A stretch of 64,000 nt of DNA, from assembly GCF_000829035.1 (NCBI RefSeq), contig NZ_AP012541.1, positions 1,922,001-1,986,000 of the forward strand, read 5' to 3'. Shown here piece by piece: positions 27,507-35,905 of the stretch. Each line of letters begins with the position of its first letter. Position 1 is the first letter of the stretch. Made by a program: the position numbers and the translations under genes. The notes below the pieces were generated by a model that had not been told where the DNA came from, did no database searches, and saw only the letters and a program-made list of their open reading frames with translations. The stretch is from Lacticaseibacillus paracasei subsp. paracasei. Lineage in GTDB: Bacteria > Bacillota > Bacilli > Lactobacillales > Lactobacillaceae.

Positions 27507-28268
27507 ATGAAACATCGCAACCGTTTATTTTGGCTGATTATGCTTGTGGCTGGGATCTTTTTAATCTATAGCACTGAAAGTCCGGTGCCGATCGCTGCTC
27601 GCAACACCGTCAAGCAAGGCATTAGCAATGTCTGGACCGCCACAACTGATACCGTCAGCACTTGGCTAAACGGCGGTCCGCGATCTGTCGCAAAAAATGG
27701 TGCGTCAATTGCCAGCACCGCGCCAAGTCAACCGAGTCAGGTACCTTCAGCCACACCGAGTCAAGCGGTCGATGCCACACCTGCCTTGAGTATTGTTCAA
27801 GGGCACCAACTTCGAAGTGTCTATTACTACCATTTTGATGACGACTTGCCACAGTCTGAACACGATGTCTTTTTAAAAGCCGTCAAAGCGTATAACGCAA
27901 CGGGCATCGTCAAACTGGTTGCCGGTCAAGGTAAAAAATCCGATAACCAGATCACGTTTTCCAGTTATAAAAAAGAAATGTCAGCAAAAAGTTTTGGCTC
28001 AACGGAACTCGGTGCTGGCGGCCCGACAATTATTGTCGAAACCTATGGCAGCCAAGTCACCGTCATCAACCACGCCCGCGCCAGCCTGAATCTTTCTTAT
28101 CCTTTACAATCGGTCAACGATGCAGTCGCGATGCACGAGCTCGGCCATGCGTTGGGACTCGATCACAGTCAATCAAAAGCATCCGTTATGTATCCAATTA
28201 CGCAAGGTGTTAGTCAGTTGTCGGCAGGCGATATTGCGGGACTGAAGGCGATTTATGGCAGTCGATAA
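27507..28268 (+). CDS. Matrixin-type zinc metalloprotease
   Basis: About 253 residues. An N-terminal membrane segment (residues 6-22) exports or anchors the protein. A Ser/Pro/Gln linker follows, then a catalytic domain with HELGHALGLDHSQSKASVMYP: the zinc site HExxHxxGxxH plus the Met-turn of metzincins (M10). The role could be processing of surface proteins. The start is ATG at 27507 (GAGG six bases upstream), not the TTG six codons before. The nearby surface protein gene is divergent. Confidence 0.88.
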   Translation: MKHRNRLFWLIMLVAGIFLIYSTESPVPIAARNTVKQGISNVWTATTDTVSTWLNGGPRSVAKNGASIASTAPSQPSQVPSATPSQAVDATPALSIVQGHQLRSVYYYHFDDDLPQSEHDVFLKAVKAYNATGIVKLVAGQGKKSDNQITFSSYKKEMSAKSFGSTELGAGGPTIIVETYGSQVTVINHARASLNLSYPLQSVNDAVAMHELGHALGLDHSQSKASVMYPITQGVSQLSAGDIAGLKAIYGSR

Positions 28269-28375
28269 AACTGTTTTATTTAAAACAGTCAATCTTGGTA
28301 CTATCTGATTTTTTGTAAAAATTGCGTTACTCAAATCAGCATCATTATTTTTAAATGGGAAATCATTAAATACTA

Positions 28376-28420
28376 TCAAAAACCTCGGGCAAAATTTGAA
28401 AATTTTGCCCGAGGTTTTTA
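28376..28420. terminator. Bidirectional intrinsic terminator
   Basis: An almost perfect hairpin AAACCTCGGGCAAAATTT / AAAATTTTGCCCGAGGTTT with flanking A and T runs lies between the convergent metalloprotease and DeoR genes. Confidence 0.9.
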
Positions 28421-28442
28421 TTATTTGTCAAACTAATTTCCC

Positions 28443-29210
28443 TTACCAAACGGTCACTTGAATGACGTTGATACCTTTTCTGCGCGCTCGCTGCAACACC
28501 GCTTCATCTGCAAAACTATCTGTGATTAAAATATCCACCTTGCCAAGATCAGCAATGTGATACTGCTGAGTAGCACCGATTTTTCGATAATCTGCTAGGC
28601 AGATGACACACTTTTTCGCCTTTGTAACCATCATTGAATCGATCGCTGCCGCCTCTGCATTACTTGAAGTTAGGCCACCGTCAACCGAGATGCCGTCACA
28701 GCCGATCACGGTGACATCGGCTATCGCTGACGACAAAAAGTTCAGCGTTTCACTGCCAGCCAGCACACTTTTCTTTGTACTGACCCTACCACCCGTAATC
28801 ATAATCTTAGTGCCCTCATGCCGCGCACAAGCAGTTGCACATGGATTGTTGGTGATAACGGTCACTGGTATTTTAGCCAGTTCATTGATGACTTGCAGAC
28901 ACAATGAATTGGCGTTCATGAAAAGGGTGCTGTACCGCGCAATGTAATGGGGAACAGCCGCCGCAATCTTTTGGGCAATCACCGCCAAAGTTCTCTGCTC
29001 ACCCCCACCATGTCCGGCAATCGCTTCAACAAGACCGTTGTGCCATTTAACCCGCCCCATGGCATGCAATATTTTCAGGTCCCGCCTGATCGTGATTTCG
29101 GAAACCTCGAGCCGAAGCGCCAATCCTTTCACAGTTGCAATTCCGTGCCGATCAACCAGTCGTTCAATGTCAGCTCGCCGCGCTTGAACGTTGGCCAGTG
29201 AATTTTTCAT
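28443..29210 (-). CDS. DeoR/GlpR family transcriptional regulator
   Basis: About 255 residues. The N-terminal DeoR helix-turn-helix is LALRLEVSEITIRRDLKILHAMGRVKWHNG. The sugar-phosphate-binding domain carries the usual DVTVIGCDGISVDGGLTSSNAEAA stretch. The start is ATG at 29210 (AGGAG eight bases upstream). Such regulators control sugar or nucleoside operons. The divergent gene that it probably controlled (29523) is cut after about 12 codons by an IS, so its target is lost here. Confidence 0.88.
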   Translation of the reverse strand: MKNSLANVQARRADIERLVDRHGIATVKGLALRLEVSEITIRRDLKILHAMGRVKWHNGLVEAIAGHGGGEQRTLAVIAQKIAAAVPHYIARYSTLFMNANSLCLQVINELAKIPVTVITNNPCATACARHEGTKIMITGGRVSTKKSVLAGSETLNFLSSAIADVTVIGCDGISVDGGLTSSNAEAAAIDSMMVTKAKKCVICLADYRKIGATQQYHIADLGKVDILITDSFADEAVLQRARRKGINVIQVTVW

Positions 29211-29479
29211 TAAGCTTGCTCCTATGTTGTGACTATTGAAGTTCCTGTCATATTGGTAACCCACCACAATTGTTTGCATGTTTGATTGCCAAATACCCTA
29301 AAAATGTGCAATCCCACTTTAGACTCAAGTCACTTATCGCTTCAACGCCATCCGACTCGTTGTCTATCAAAACCAGCCTTTCACTTTCAAAAAACTGAAA
29401 AATAATCATAAAACCTGCAAATGATCTTATACCGCAATTGTGTTAACTAGGACGGTCAGCGTACACTTTTGTATGTTAA

Positions 29480-29494
29480 TCGTAACGATTACGA
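29480..29494. promoter_or_regulatory. Palindromic operator-like site
   Basis: TCGTAACGATTACGA is a perfect inverted repeat around CGA, 29 bases upstream of the truncated plus-strand gene at 29523. It resembles LacI-type half-sites. The rest of 29211-29522 is an intergenic region in which I see no other gene. Confidence 0.5.
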
Positions 29495-29522
29495 TTTTCA
29501 ACTTCGAAAGGATGTGCTTTTT

Positions 29523-29621
29523 ATGTCTAGTTCCTCGCATGGATTGAAGTCAATATTTGAGACAGATTTTAAGAGACATTCAGGACCGCGTTTACCTTCC
29601 ACAGCTCAAATAAATCATTAA
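29523..29621 (+). pseudogene. 5' remnant of a gene truncated by an IS3 element
   Basis: ATG with GAAAGGATG upstream opens a frame (MSSSSHGLKSIFE...) that enters the IS terminal repeat at 29558 and stops by chance at 29621. Only about 12 native codons remain, so the product cannot be named. Its position divergent from DeoR suggests a sugar-metabolism operon that has been lost. Confidence 0.5.
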
Positions 29622-29661
29622 TCGCGATTAATAACTTATTTGAACCCTGGAAAGCATTAAA

Positions 29662-30591
29662 TCAGGCGGCCATTTGGCTCGTAAGTGTTGCAATTTCAAC
29701 TTGTAAGGGGGTCTGGTAGCCCAGTGAACTATGAATTCTCTTCCTATTGTAGAAAGCATGCACATATTCAAAAAGGACGGCAGCGGCAGTTTCATAATCT
29801 TCAAAGACCGGCACTGGATAAACACATTCCTTTTTGAGGGAAGCGTGAAAGGATTCCATTGGCGCATTATCATACGGACAACCCTTACGGCTGTATGAGT
29901 GGCGGATATGTAGTTCAGTTAAACGTTGATTGTAATTATCGCTGGTATACTGTGATCCTAAATCCGTATGGATAATCAGGTCCCCAGTAATGGTTCGATT
30001 TTTAACCGCGCTTTCAAGGGTCTTTAAGACTAAATCAGTATCCATCTTTTTTGAGAACGAATAGCCGATAATCCGTCGTGAGTGCAGGTCCATGATGGTT
30101 GATAAGTAACACCAGCCATTACGCTTCGTTTGAATATAGGTCATATCAGCGGTCCATTTTTGATTTAAACCAGTGGTCGAGAAATCCTGCTTAAGCAAGT
30201 TGGGACGCTGTTCAACCTTGGTTTTGGAAGCCGAAGCCGCTTTCCACTTATTGACGGTAACGGAGTGGATATCCAGTTCCTTCATGAGCCGGGAAATCCG
30301 TCGTGGACTGCACCGAAGCTGCAGTGGTTGAAGTTCCAGATTCAATTCATGGTGGATCTTCATAACACCGTATCGCTGCTTAAATTCCGCAAAGATCCGC
30401 AGAATCCGTTGTTTCAAGTCCGCATCTTAGGCCCGGCGTTTTGAAGGTTTGGGGGATCGATAACGATAATACTGAGCTCTGGAAACACCGAGGATTCGGC
30501 ACATCTTGGTTACCTGGTGGTGATGGCTTTCTTGGTGAATGTAATCAAAGATATTGGTTACTTCTGCGCAAGGAAGCCCAGGGCTTTTTTT
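29662..30591 (-). pseudogene. IS3-family transposase OrfB, interrupted by a stop codon
   Basis: The DDE integrase core is present: MTYIQTKRNGW, IHTDLGSQYTSD and the final E in NAPMESFHASLKKE. The frame upstream of the 29662-30417 part continues with the usual helical region (YIHQESHHHQVTKMCRILGVSRAQYYRYRSP written in pieces) but has an in-frame TAA at 30427-30429. A frameshift signal of seven A (30585-30591, minus strand) that would join it to OrfA is intact. The fusion transposase would therefore end early. Confidence 0.75.
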
Positions 30592-30809
30592 AGGATTTCG
30601 TTCTCCTCAGACAGCGAAGCCAGTCGCTTTTCCATCGCTTTGATTTCGTCTGGCGATTTACCGGATTGAGTTTTGGCCTGGCCCTGGATCCACTTATGAA
30701 CTGTTGAATAGCCAATGCCATATTCTCTGGCCAGTTGAGCAGCTGATTCGCCTTGCTTATATAGGTTGATAATGTTTTGTTTGAATTCTTTGTCGTAACG
30801 AGTTGGCAT
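30558..30809 (-). CDS. IS3-family transposase OrfA
   Basis: 83 residues with a transposase helix-turn-helix (FKQNIINLYKQGESAAQLAREYGIGYSTVHKWI) and a leucine-zipper-like tail (MEKRLASLSEENEILKKALGFL), typical of IS3 OrfA. A run of seven A near its end fits programmed -1 frameshifting into OrfB. Confidence 0.87.
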   Translation of the reverse strand: MPTRYDKEFKQNIINLYKQGESAAQLAREYGIGYSTVHKWIQGQAKTQSGKSPDEIKAMEKRLASLSEENEILKKALGFLAQK

Positions 30810-30838
30810 GTAAAAATTCCTTCCTTTTGAGAGACGAT

Positions 30839-31054
30839 TTATTCATTATACCCTCTCTTAAAAGTTGTCTCAGGAATCAGCTTACATCCATTTAGTAGTC
30901 GAGCCATTTCAAGTGCATTTTTTTGCGCAATTTTAGCCGTATCAGCAGAAACAACTCGAATAATAGAAAGTAATACAGATTCAAAGCTTGCATTGTCATC
31001 TGTAAAGTGTGCATTTGCCAATTGGGTTATAAGCGTAAATAAAGACGTTGCCAT
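30839..31054 (-). pseudogene. Small gene truncated by the IS, unknown function
   Basis: A strong ribosome site (AGGAGAGGAG) precedes the ATG at 31054. About 60 native residues (MATSLFTLITQLANAHF...) run into the IS end at 30872, after which the frame continues by chance to 30839. It is helical, with some resemblance in size and composition to bacteriocin immunity proteins, but I cannot name it. Confidence 0.5.
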
Positions 31055-31228
31055 GTTTTCTCCTCTCCTGTCCCATATAATGTGAAGTTATACATTGTGG
31101 GACGGACCAGCTAATAAGTGCTGATATATAGGTATTTAAAGTATACAACACAGTGTCCCAAATTCACACAACAACGTTCACTCATATGATTAAACATCGT
31201 TGCCTATAGTAAACTGAAATTTTCATAC

Positions 31229-31279
31229 AAAAATCCCCGTCAATTTAACCCTCAACAGGTCAGACTTGGCGGGGATTTT
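31229..31279. terminator. Hairpin left of the prophage end
   Basis: AAAATCCCCG and CGGGGATTTT arms, with imperfect inner pairing, lie on the host side of the attachment site. If guaA lay here before integration, this would be its native terminator. Confidence 0.6.
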
Positions 31280-31374
31280 GGCGAGGAGCGTACACATTTC
31301 CTGCCAATCGTATCCTTTATATCTCCCGAAAATACCGTTAAATCAACATCTCGGGTTCAATTTACATGTACCTT

Positions 31375-31398
31375 CTATTCCCACTCAATCGTTGCATT
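31375..31398 (-). other. Probable prophage attachment site (3' end of guaA)
   Basis: On the minus strand, 31395-31375 reads as codons A-T-I-E-W-E-stop, the conserved C-terminus of GMP synthase, with no GMP synthase gene attached; upstream is prophage sequence. guaA 3' ends are known integration sites for mobile elements. This copy would be the distal att site; the intact guaA and the integrase should lie beyond 64,000 on the minus strand. Confidence 0.7.
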
Positions 31399-31482
31399 TC
31401 TTGACTTAATAGCTTTTAAATATGTGTGTTCCATTTTCTTTCCATATTTTGGTTAAATTTCGCATTTTATGCACAAAAATAA

Positions 31483-31503
31483 GCCTCCCTGAGCAAAGGA
31501 GGC
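31483..31503 (-). terminator. Terminator near the prophage end
   Basis: GCCTCC, nine-base loop, GGAGGC, followed on the minus strand by TTATTTTTG. A second terminator beyond the lysin, on the way to the att site. Confidence 0.65.
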
Positions 31504-31596
31504 AGAATGGCAAGGCCTTATAGACTGACTAAAATATTTAGTTGCTTACGTATCTTATTTTACAGCATTATGCCCGTGCTTAAAAGCAACAAAAAA

Positions 31597-31634
31597 AGCC
31601 CCCCACCCGCGTTAGCGAGCAGAGGGCATTTTTG
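31597..31634 (-). terminator. Terminator after the endolysin gene
   Basis: Immediately after the lysin stop, a GC-rich hairpin (GCCC...GGGC with inner CGC/GCG) is followed on the minus strand by seven T. Confidence 0.7.
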
Positions 31635-32783
31635 TTACCTGATATACAGGCTTTCGCTCGGGTAGATCAGACTGTAGATTGACTTGCCATTGTTAGCCGC
31701 CAGTGTGTACATGCTGATTCCGTACTTATAGGCAATACTCCAGAAGCTATCACCATAGCGGACTGTGTAGTACGTGTGGCTTACCGGCGAAGTATATCCA
31801 GACGAACGCGAACCATAGCTCTCACCACCATTTACGCCCAAGGAAACATAATGATACCTGCCTGAGTAGCTGAGATAACGCGCCCAAACATATGCGCCAC
31901 GGATATACACGTGATCATAGATCAGGCTCTCACCAGGCGCATAGCTACCGATGGCTGCATAGTCGGTGCCGGCGCCAGTGCGGATGTTAACAGTCGCGGA
32001 CGGCTTGAACACACCAGTTTGCGCATAGTCGGTATCACTGGCCACGTTTGATTTTGCTGGCTGGCTTGGTGCCGGTGTTACAGGTGCTGACGGGCTAGGT
32101 GTCTGATTCGCAGTAAAGAAATCATCATATAGCTGACTGACATCAAAGTTACCATAGCTACCAGCGAATTGTTGATCACTCCGAAATTGCCAAGCATGAT
32201 GGCTCGTGTATCGATCACGACTCGTGTTATATGGATAATCAGCAATCCAGCCTTTATCAACAGACATTTTTGTGCCAACCCAACTACCCATTGTATAGAT
32301 AGTTGACCGATACCCAGCTGCTTGAACAACTTCCATAAATGCCTTGTTGTTTGCGGTATTCGCCGCATAACTATTATTAGCTTGCTCGCTTCCCTCCACA
32401 TCGGTTGCTAGAACAGCTCCAATTGGAAGGCCTGCAGACTGAGCTGCGGCTACGGCAAATCGCGCTTCTGCACGTGCTCCCTCAACCGTGGTGTAACGGG
32501 CATAGTGATAACCGTTAAGATAAAGTCCGGCTTGCTTCGCACTAGCCAAATTATACTTGGCTGTTGGATCTACATAAGTGGTCCCCTCACTAACCTTTTG
32601 AACAACTGCTTTGACTCCATAATGAACCAGCATGTCATAGTAATTGTCATACGTCATCAATCCGTTGTGATTGGAAGTATCCACCATATCGGTATTTGCT
32701 GCATTGACCTGCAATGGCAAGGCAAAAGAAATAGCCGCCAAGAAGGCGACTACCAAAGTGATTAGTTTAGTTTTAAATTTCAT
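31635..32783 (-). CDS. Phage endolysin: signal peptide, GH25 muramidase, SH3b, LysM
   Basis: About 382 residues. The N-terminus is a clear Sec signal peptide (LITLVVAFLAAISFALPLQVNA). It is followed by a GH25 lysozyme domain (DMVDTSNHNG at the start, catalytic region VLATDVEGSEQ), an SH3b wall-binding domain (VNIRTGAGTDYAAIGSY) and a C-terminal LysM (YTVRYGDSFWSIAYKYGIS). The signal peptide means export through the host Sec system, with the holin acting as trigger or permeabiliser. The start is ATG at 32783 (AAGGAGG five bases upstream). It is the last late gene. Confidence 0.93.
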   Translation of the reverse strand: MKFKTKLITLVVAFLAAISFALPLQVNAANTDMVDTSNHNGLMTYDNYYDMLVHYGVKAVVQKVSEGTTYVDPTAKYNLASAKQAGLYLNGYHYARYTTVEGARAEARFAVAAAQSAGLPIGAVLATDVEGSEQANNSYAANTANNKAFMEVVQAAGYRSTIYTMGSWVGTKMSVDKGWIADYPYNTSRDRYTSHHAWQFRSDQQFAGSYGNFDVSQLYDDFFTANQTPSPSAPVTPAPSQPAKSNVASDTDYAQTGVFKPSATVNIRTGAGTDYAAIGSYAPGESLIYDHVYIRGAYVWARYLSYSGRYHYVSLGVNGGESYGSRSSGYTSPVSHTYYTVRYGDSFWSIAYKYGISMYTLAANNGKSIYSLIYPSESLYIR

Positions 32784-32793
32784 GGTGTCCTCC

Positions 32794-33240
32794 TTATTGC
32801 TGTGGAGCAACAGACGATGGTGCCAGCTGAGCCTTAACTGCATCTGCGGCCGCCTGAGCTGCGGCAGCTACCTTGTCTTGATTAGACGCTTCCTGATCAA
32901 CTGTCTTTTGCGGATAGGTTTCTGCTAGGCTGTCTTTCAAGTCCGCAAAAGCTTTCTCAACTGCGTTGGCAATTGTCTGCTCGTCTGTGCTGGTGAAACC
33001 AAGCGACTTCAAACCATCTTTCACAGCTTGAATGGCAGTCGATTTCTTAACCGCACCGTCAATCGCCTGTGTTACACCAAGCTGTTCTGCCGCAGTTACG
33101 GCCGCGTTTGCTAATGGGCCTAATACCTTTACCAAAGTGAGCGCTTGCTTGTTAGCCAGCAATTTTTTTGAGATCCAAGCCCCAATGATCGGGATTGCTG
33201 CTACTGCAAGTGATACTACAAGATCTGTCCAATTATTCAT
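32794..33240 (-). CDS. Phage holin (LL-H type)
   Basis: 148 residues: one N-terminal membrane helix (VVSLAVAAIPIIGAWISKKLL), then a long helical, Ala/Lys/Gln-rich domain. This matches the phage_holin_6/LL-H holins of lactobacillus phages. It lies 10 bases upstream of the lysin and overlaps the previous gene by four bases. It opens the membrane at the end of the lytic cycle. Confidence 0.82.
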   Translation of the reverse strand: MNNWTDLVVSLAVAAIPIIGAWISKKLLANKQALTLVKVLGPLANAAVTAAEQLGVTQAIDGAVKKSTAIQAVKDGLKSLGFTSTDEQTIANAVEKAFADLKDSLAETYPQKTVDQEASNQDKVAAAAQAAADAVKAQLAPSSVAPQQ

Positions 33241-33452
33241 GATTTGTTTTCCTTTCTGAGGCGCTCATTCTCACGTCTCAAACGGTCATTGTCTGCGCGT
33301 AATCTGTCGTTCATGTCCTCAAGTTCATCATGCCTGTTCTTCCGTTTACCCTCGCGGTAGGTCATAAAAGCGATGAGAGCCGAAGCAATACCGGCAATGT
33401 ATGGAGCAGAACTGACAATAATTTTAGTTATCGCTGCTGTCACGGCTGTCAC
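33237..33452 (-). CDS. Small phage protein with membrane helix and coiled coil
   Basis: 71 residues: one membrane segment (IIVSSAPYIAGIASALIAFMTY) followed by a charged heptad-like coiled coil (NDRLRADNDRLRRENERLRKE). It overlaps the holin start by four bases. It may be a second holin component or lysis regulator (inference from position). The start could be one of several; I kept the longest. Confidence 0.65.
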   Translation of the reverse strand: MTAVTAAITKIIVSSAPYIAGIASALIAFMTYREGKRKNRHDELEDMNDRLRADNDRLRRENERLRKENKS

Positions 33453-33819
33453 TCCTTCGTGCCAGAATCAGCACGAAGGCTGTTATGATCGCATTGCTGA
33501 TCCAATTTGAGTAGATTCCAGTTGAGATTGAGGTCAGTAATTGCAGTATTGTCAAGAACGACATTAAAAAGCTAGTAGTCGTAAGCAACAGACGATTGGT
33601 TATTGCCAACTGTGTTTCCCATAGCACCCAACCCCCAATCCCGAGCCCATCAATGACAAACAAAAACCCCACAATGTCATCGTTTAACCAGTCAGAGTAA
33701 TGTGGGGGCCAGATGAAATAATGGTCATTGATGATTAGAAACAAGCCAATGGCGATCATACCAATGGCGAGTACTGAGTGTGTCGGGTGATCTCTGATCT
33801 TGTTTAGCATTGTCATCAC
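33424..33819 (-). CDS. Phage membrane protein in the lysis region
   Basis: 131 residues with four hydrophobic segments and no known motif. The ribosome site AAGGA fits either of the first two ATGs (33819 or three codons on). It lies between the baseplate gene and the lysis genes, overlapping the next frame by 29 bases. Confidence 0.6.
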   Translation of the reverse strand: MMTMLNKIRDHPTHSVLAIGMIAIGLFLIINDHYFIWPPHYSDWLNDDIVGFLFVIDGLGIGGWVLWETQLAITNRLLLTTTSFLMSFLTILQLLTSISTGIYSNWISNAIITAFVLILARRSDSRDSSDN

Positions 33820-33844
33820 TTCCTTTTATACGTAATGTTAGCGT

Positions 33845-35905
33845 TTAAAATCTGAGCAAGATATTTCTCCATTGTGTAACAACGCCAATATAATGATCAT
33901 CATTAGTTTGAGCTAGTTTTCCATCAATAATACCAATGCGACTGCCAACAGTTAGTGAGGATAGAGGCGTATCATCGCGGCTGAGATAACCAGCATATTT
34001 GACGACCCCCTGTTCTCCGGGAGCAATGTCTTCAAGCGCAATTCCATATGCCATATAGACGGCATCTGTTGGCCCCATTGCGATTCCTTTGCCAATGTCG
34101 GTTAGTTTTATTGGTGTTCCATCTTTAATGATATCCTTGCCGATATTCGTAATACGTGCAGTTTCATCGCAGAACTCAATTGGCAATCTTGCGCCGGCAG
34201 AATTAACGGACCAATATGGTACCTTAGTATTGCCACCGCCTTTCAATTCAAAGCGCATACCGGTTTTGCTATCAGGGACCTCCTCCATGACGTATATATA
34301 CTTGTCAATATCACAATTATTGATGGTAACGTAGTTCATATCGTCTCCCGATCCGTAGGTACCAAAACGAATAGAGTAGTCAGATCCCGTGACAAATTTG
34401 CACTGATTGAATGTGAAGGTATTGTCCTTTTGATTAGCGTTGTCATGTGCAGACCAAACGCTACTTACCGACTTAAACACAGTATTTTCAAAATCATATG
34501 AGCCACCAGACCCAGTGCCAATCGCGTAGGCCTGTGTGGCTGACCACAAGCCTGATGCATTGCCAAGGTGCTCGATGTGACAATTTTTGACAACGCGAGT
34601 CAGTCCTGATACGCCATTGCCAGTCTCGTCATGCACAGCATATCGAACGTTTTTGCCGATGATGTCCAAATTCTCAAGCGTGTGTGTGTGCAGAATGCTG
34701 ATCACGGATATGCGTGTAGAACTAGTCTTTGTTGCAACATTGTCTGGTACCTCAAAAGTTATTGTCGCGTGAGGGTTACCAATTAGGCTAACTCGATCGG
34801 GCAAATTCAATCCAAACAGCTCACCTGATGCCGCCGCATCAACACTTGTAATATAACTAGCGCCCCCCATAGCCGTATATAGATCATAAACGCCTTCTTG
34901 AAGATATATAGTCGCATCACTATAGTTCGTATCATTTGAAAGATCATTAATTGCTTTTAGTAGTTCCGGCGCTGTTGATACTGTGATTTTTTTGTGATTA
35001 TCGGCTAGTAAATGTTTCCCTGTTATCCATATGCCAAAAACGCCCGCTGGAAATGTTCGCATATCGTTGGTTATATCAGCCAAAGGCAAATTAAACACTT
35101 TTGGCGTAGTACTTTGTGCAGACACACAGATATATCCATCTTGATCTGCAGTGTACTCAATATCGCCAGTTATATCCGTGGTCGAAAACTGAGATAATTT
35201 GTTTCCCTGAATATCAGTGAACCCAGAGAAAAATAAACGCGCTTGCAGTATTGACCAAGTCTCTCCCTTATGAACATGAACTTTATTGTATGCCCACATG
35301 CCAGTAGCATTTGTTGTTTGGCCAACAGGTTGACCCACGTTTCCAGAAAAGTACCAATAGGCATTTTCTACTGCATTGCTTTTATCCAGAGATTGATTAA
35401 TTATCTTGATAAGATTTTTGTTATAGAAATTTCCATCAGAAAAATATTCGTAAATAGCATCAACTTTTGTTTTCAAGTCTCTGACCGTGCCATCGATTAT
35501 AGTAATATAGTCATCAGCTTTGTCTTGACTGATATCGATAGATTCTTTAACGATGAAAGTTAAATCATATGTTGCTTGCTGTCCATCAGTATCATTAAGC
35601 GAGAAGTATGCCTTTGTGATTTTTCCAGCTTCCGACCACAATGCGTTAGGAATTGCATAATCAAACTTGCCGTTTGTAGGTTCAGTTAATGTTACGCCGG
35701 CGTTGTCGGATACCACAGCGGTTCCATTTGCTGTTTCAGCAATCAGATTAACTGTCTGATGAGTCAAGTCAACCGCAGTCCCGCGGTCTGTAATTGTCAC
35801 GTGCAGTGTAACAGCACCGTTTTTATCGCCTTGGCGTCCTATGATCGGCTCTGGGATTGTTGAATTGTAACTATCAAGTAAGATGTCATATGTTCTGATT
35901 GCCAT
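33845..35905 (-). CDS. Baseplate upper protein (BppU-like) with beta-helix region
   Basis: 686 residues. The N-terminal 140 residues match the BppU N-domain pattern (DILLDSYNSTIPEPIIGRQGD...VTITDRGTAVDLT...AETANGTAVV...YAIPNALWSEAGKITKAYF). The middle is a putative right-handed beta-helix (TIYLQEGVYDL, VSLIGNPHATITFE, NLDIIGKNVRYAVHD), common in host-receptor binding or saccharide-degrading tail proteins. It probably attaches to the distal tail complex and contacts the cell wall polysaccharide. It overlaps the Tal gene by 20 bases. Confidence 0.82.
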   Translation of the reverse strand: MAIRTYDILLDSYNSTIPEPIIGRQGDKNGAVTLHVTITDRGTAVDLTHQTVNLIAETANGTAVVSDNAGVTLTEPTNGKFDYAIPNALWSEAGKITKAYFSLNDTDGQQATYDLTFIVKESIDISQDKADDYITIIDGTVRDLKTKVDAIYEYFSDGNFYNKNLIKIINQSLDKSNAVENAYWYFSGNVGQPVGQTTNATGMWAYNKVHVHKGETWSILQARLFFSGFTDIQGNKLSQFSTTDITGDIEYTADQDGYICVSAQSTTPKVFNLPLADITNDMRTFPAGVFGIWITGKHLLADNHKKITVSTAPELLKAINDLSNDTNYSDATIYLQEGVYDLYTAMGGASYITSVDAAASGELFGLNLPDRVSLIGNPHATITFEVPDNVATKTSSTRISVISILHTHTLENLDIIGKNVRYAVHDETGNGVSGLTRVVKNCHIEHLGNASGLWSATQAYAIGTGSGGSYDFENTVFKSVSSVWSAHDNANQKDNTFTFNQCKFVTGSDYSIRFGTYGSGDDMNYVTINNCDIDKYIYVMEEVPDSKTGMRFELKGGGNTKVPYWSVNSAGARLPIEFCDETARITNIGKDIIKDGTPIKLTDIGKGIAMGPTDAVYMAYGIALEDIAPGEQGVVKYAGYLSRDDTPLSSLTVGSRIGIIDGKLAQTNDDHYIGVVTQWRNILLRF

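Larger units (their letters stand above)
29558..30872 (-). mobile_element. IS3-family element (IS150-like), decayed
   Basis: Terminal inverted repeats TGAGACAGATTTTAAGAGA (left) and TGAGACAACTTTTAAGAGA (right, minus strand) bound a 1,315-bp element with orfA and orfB. No 3-4 bp target duplication is visible (left flank ATT, right flank GGA), and the two flanks carry unrelated truncated genes. This suggests a rearrangement or deletion mediated by the element. Confidence 0.8.

Noticed and set aside
28603..29201. Two plus-strand frames over the DeoR gene
   Set aside because: Antisense shadows of a clear DeoR coding sequence, without ribosome sites.
29662..30591. Intact IS transposase
   Set aside because: An in-frame TAA at 30427-30429 interrupts OrfB, so it is listed as a pseudogene.
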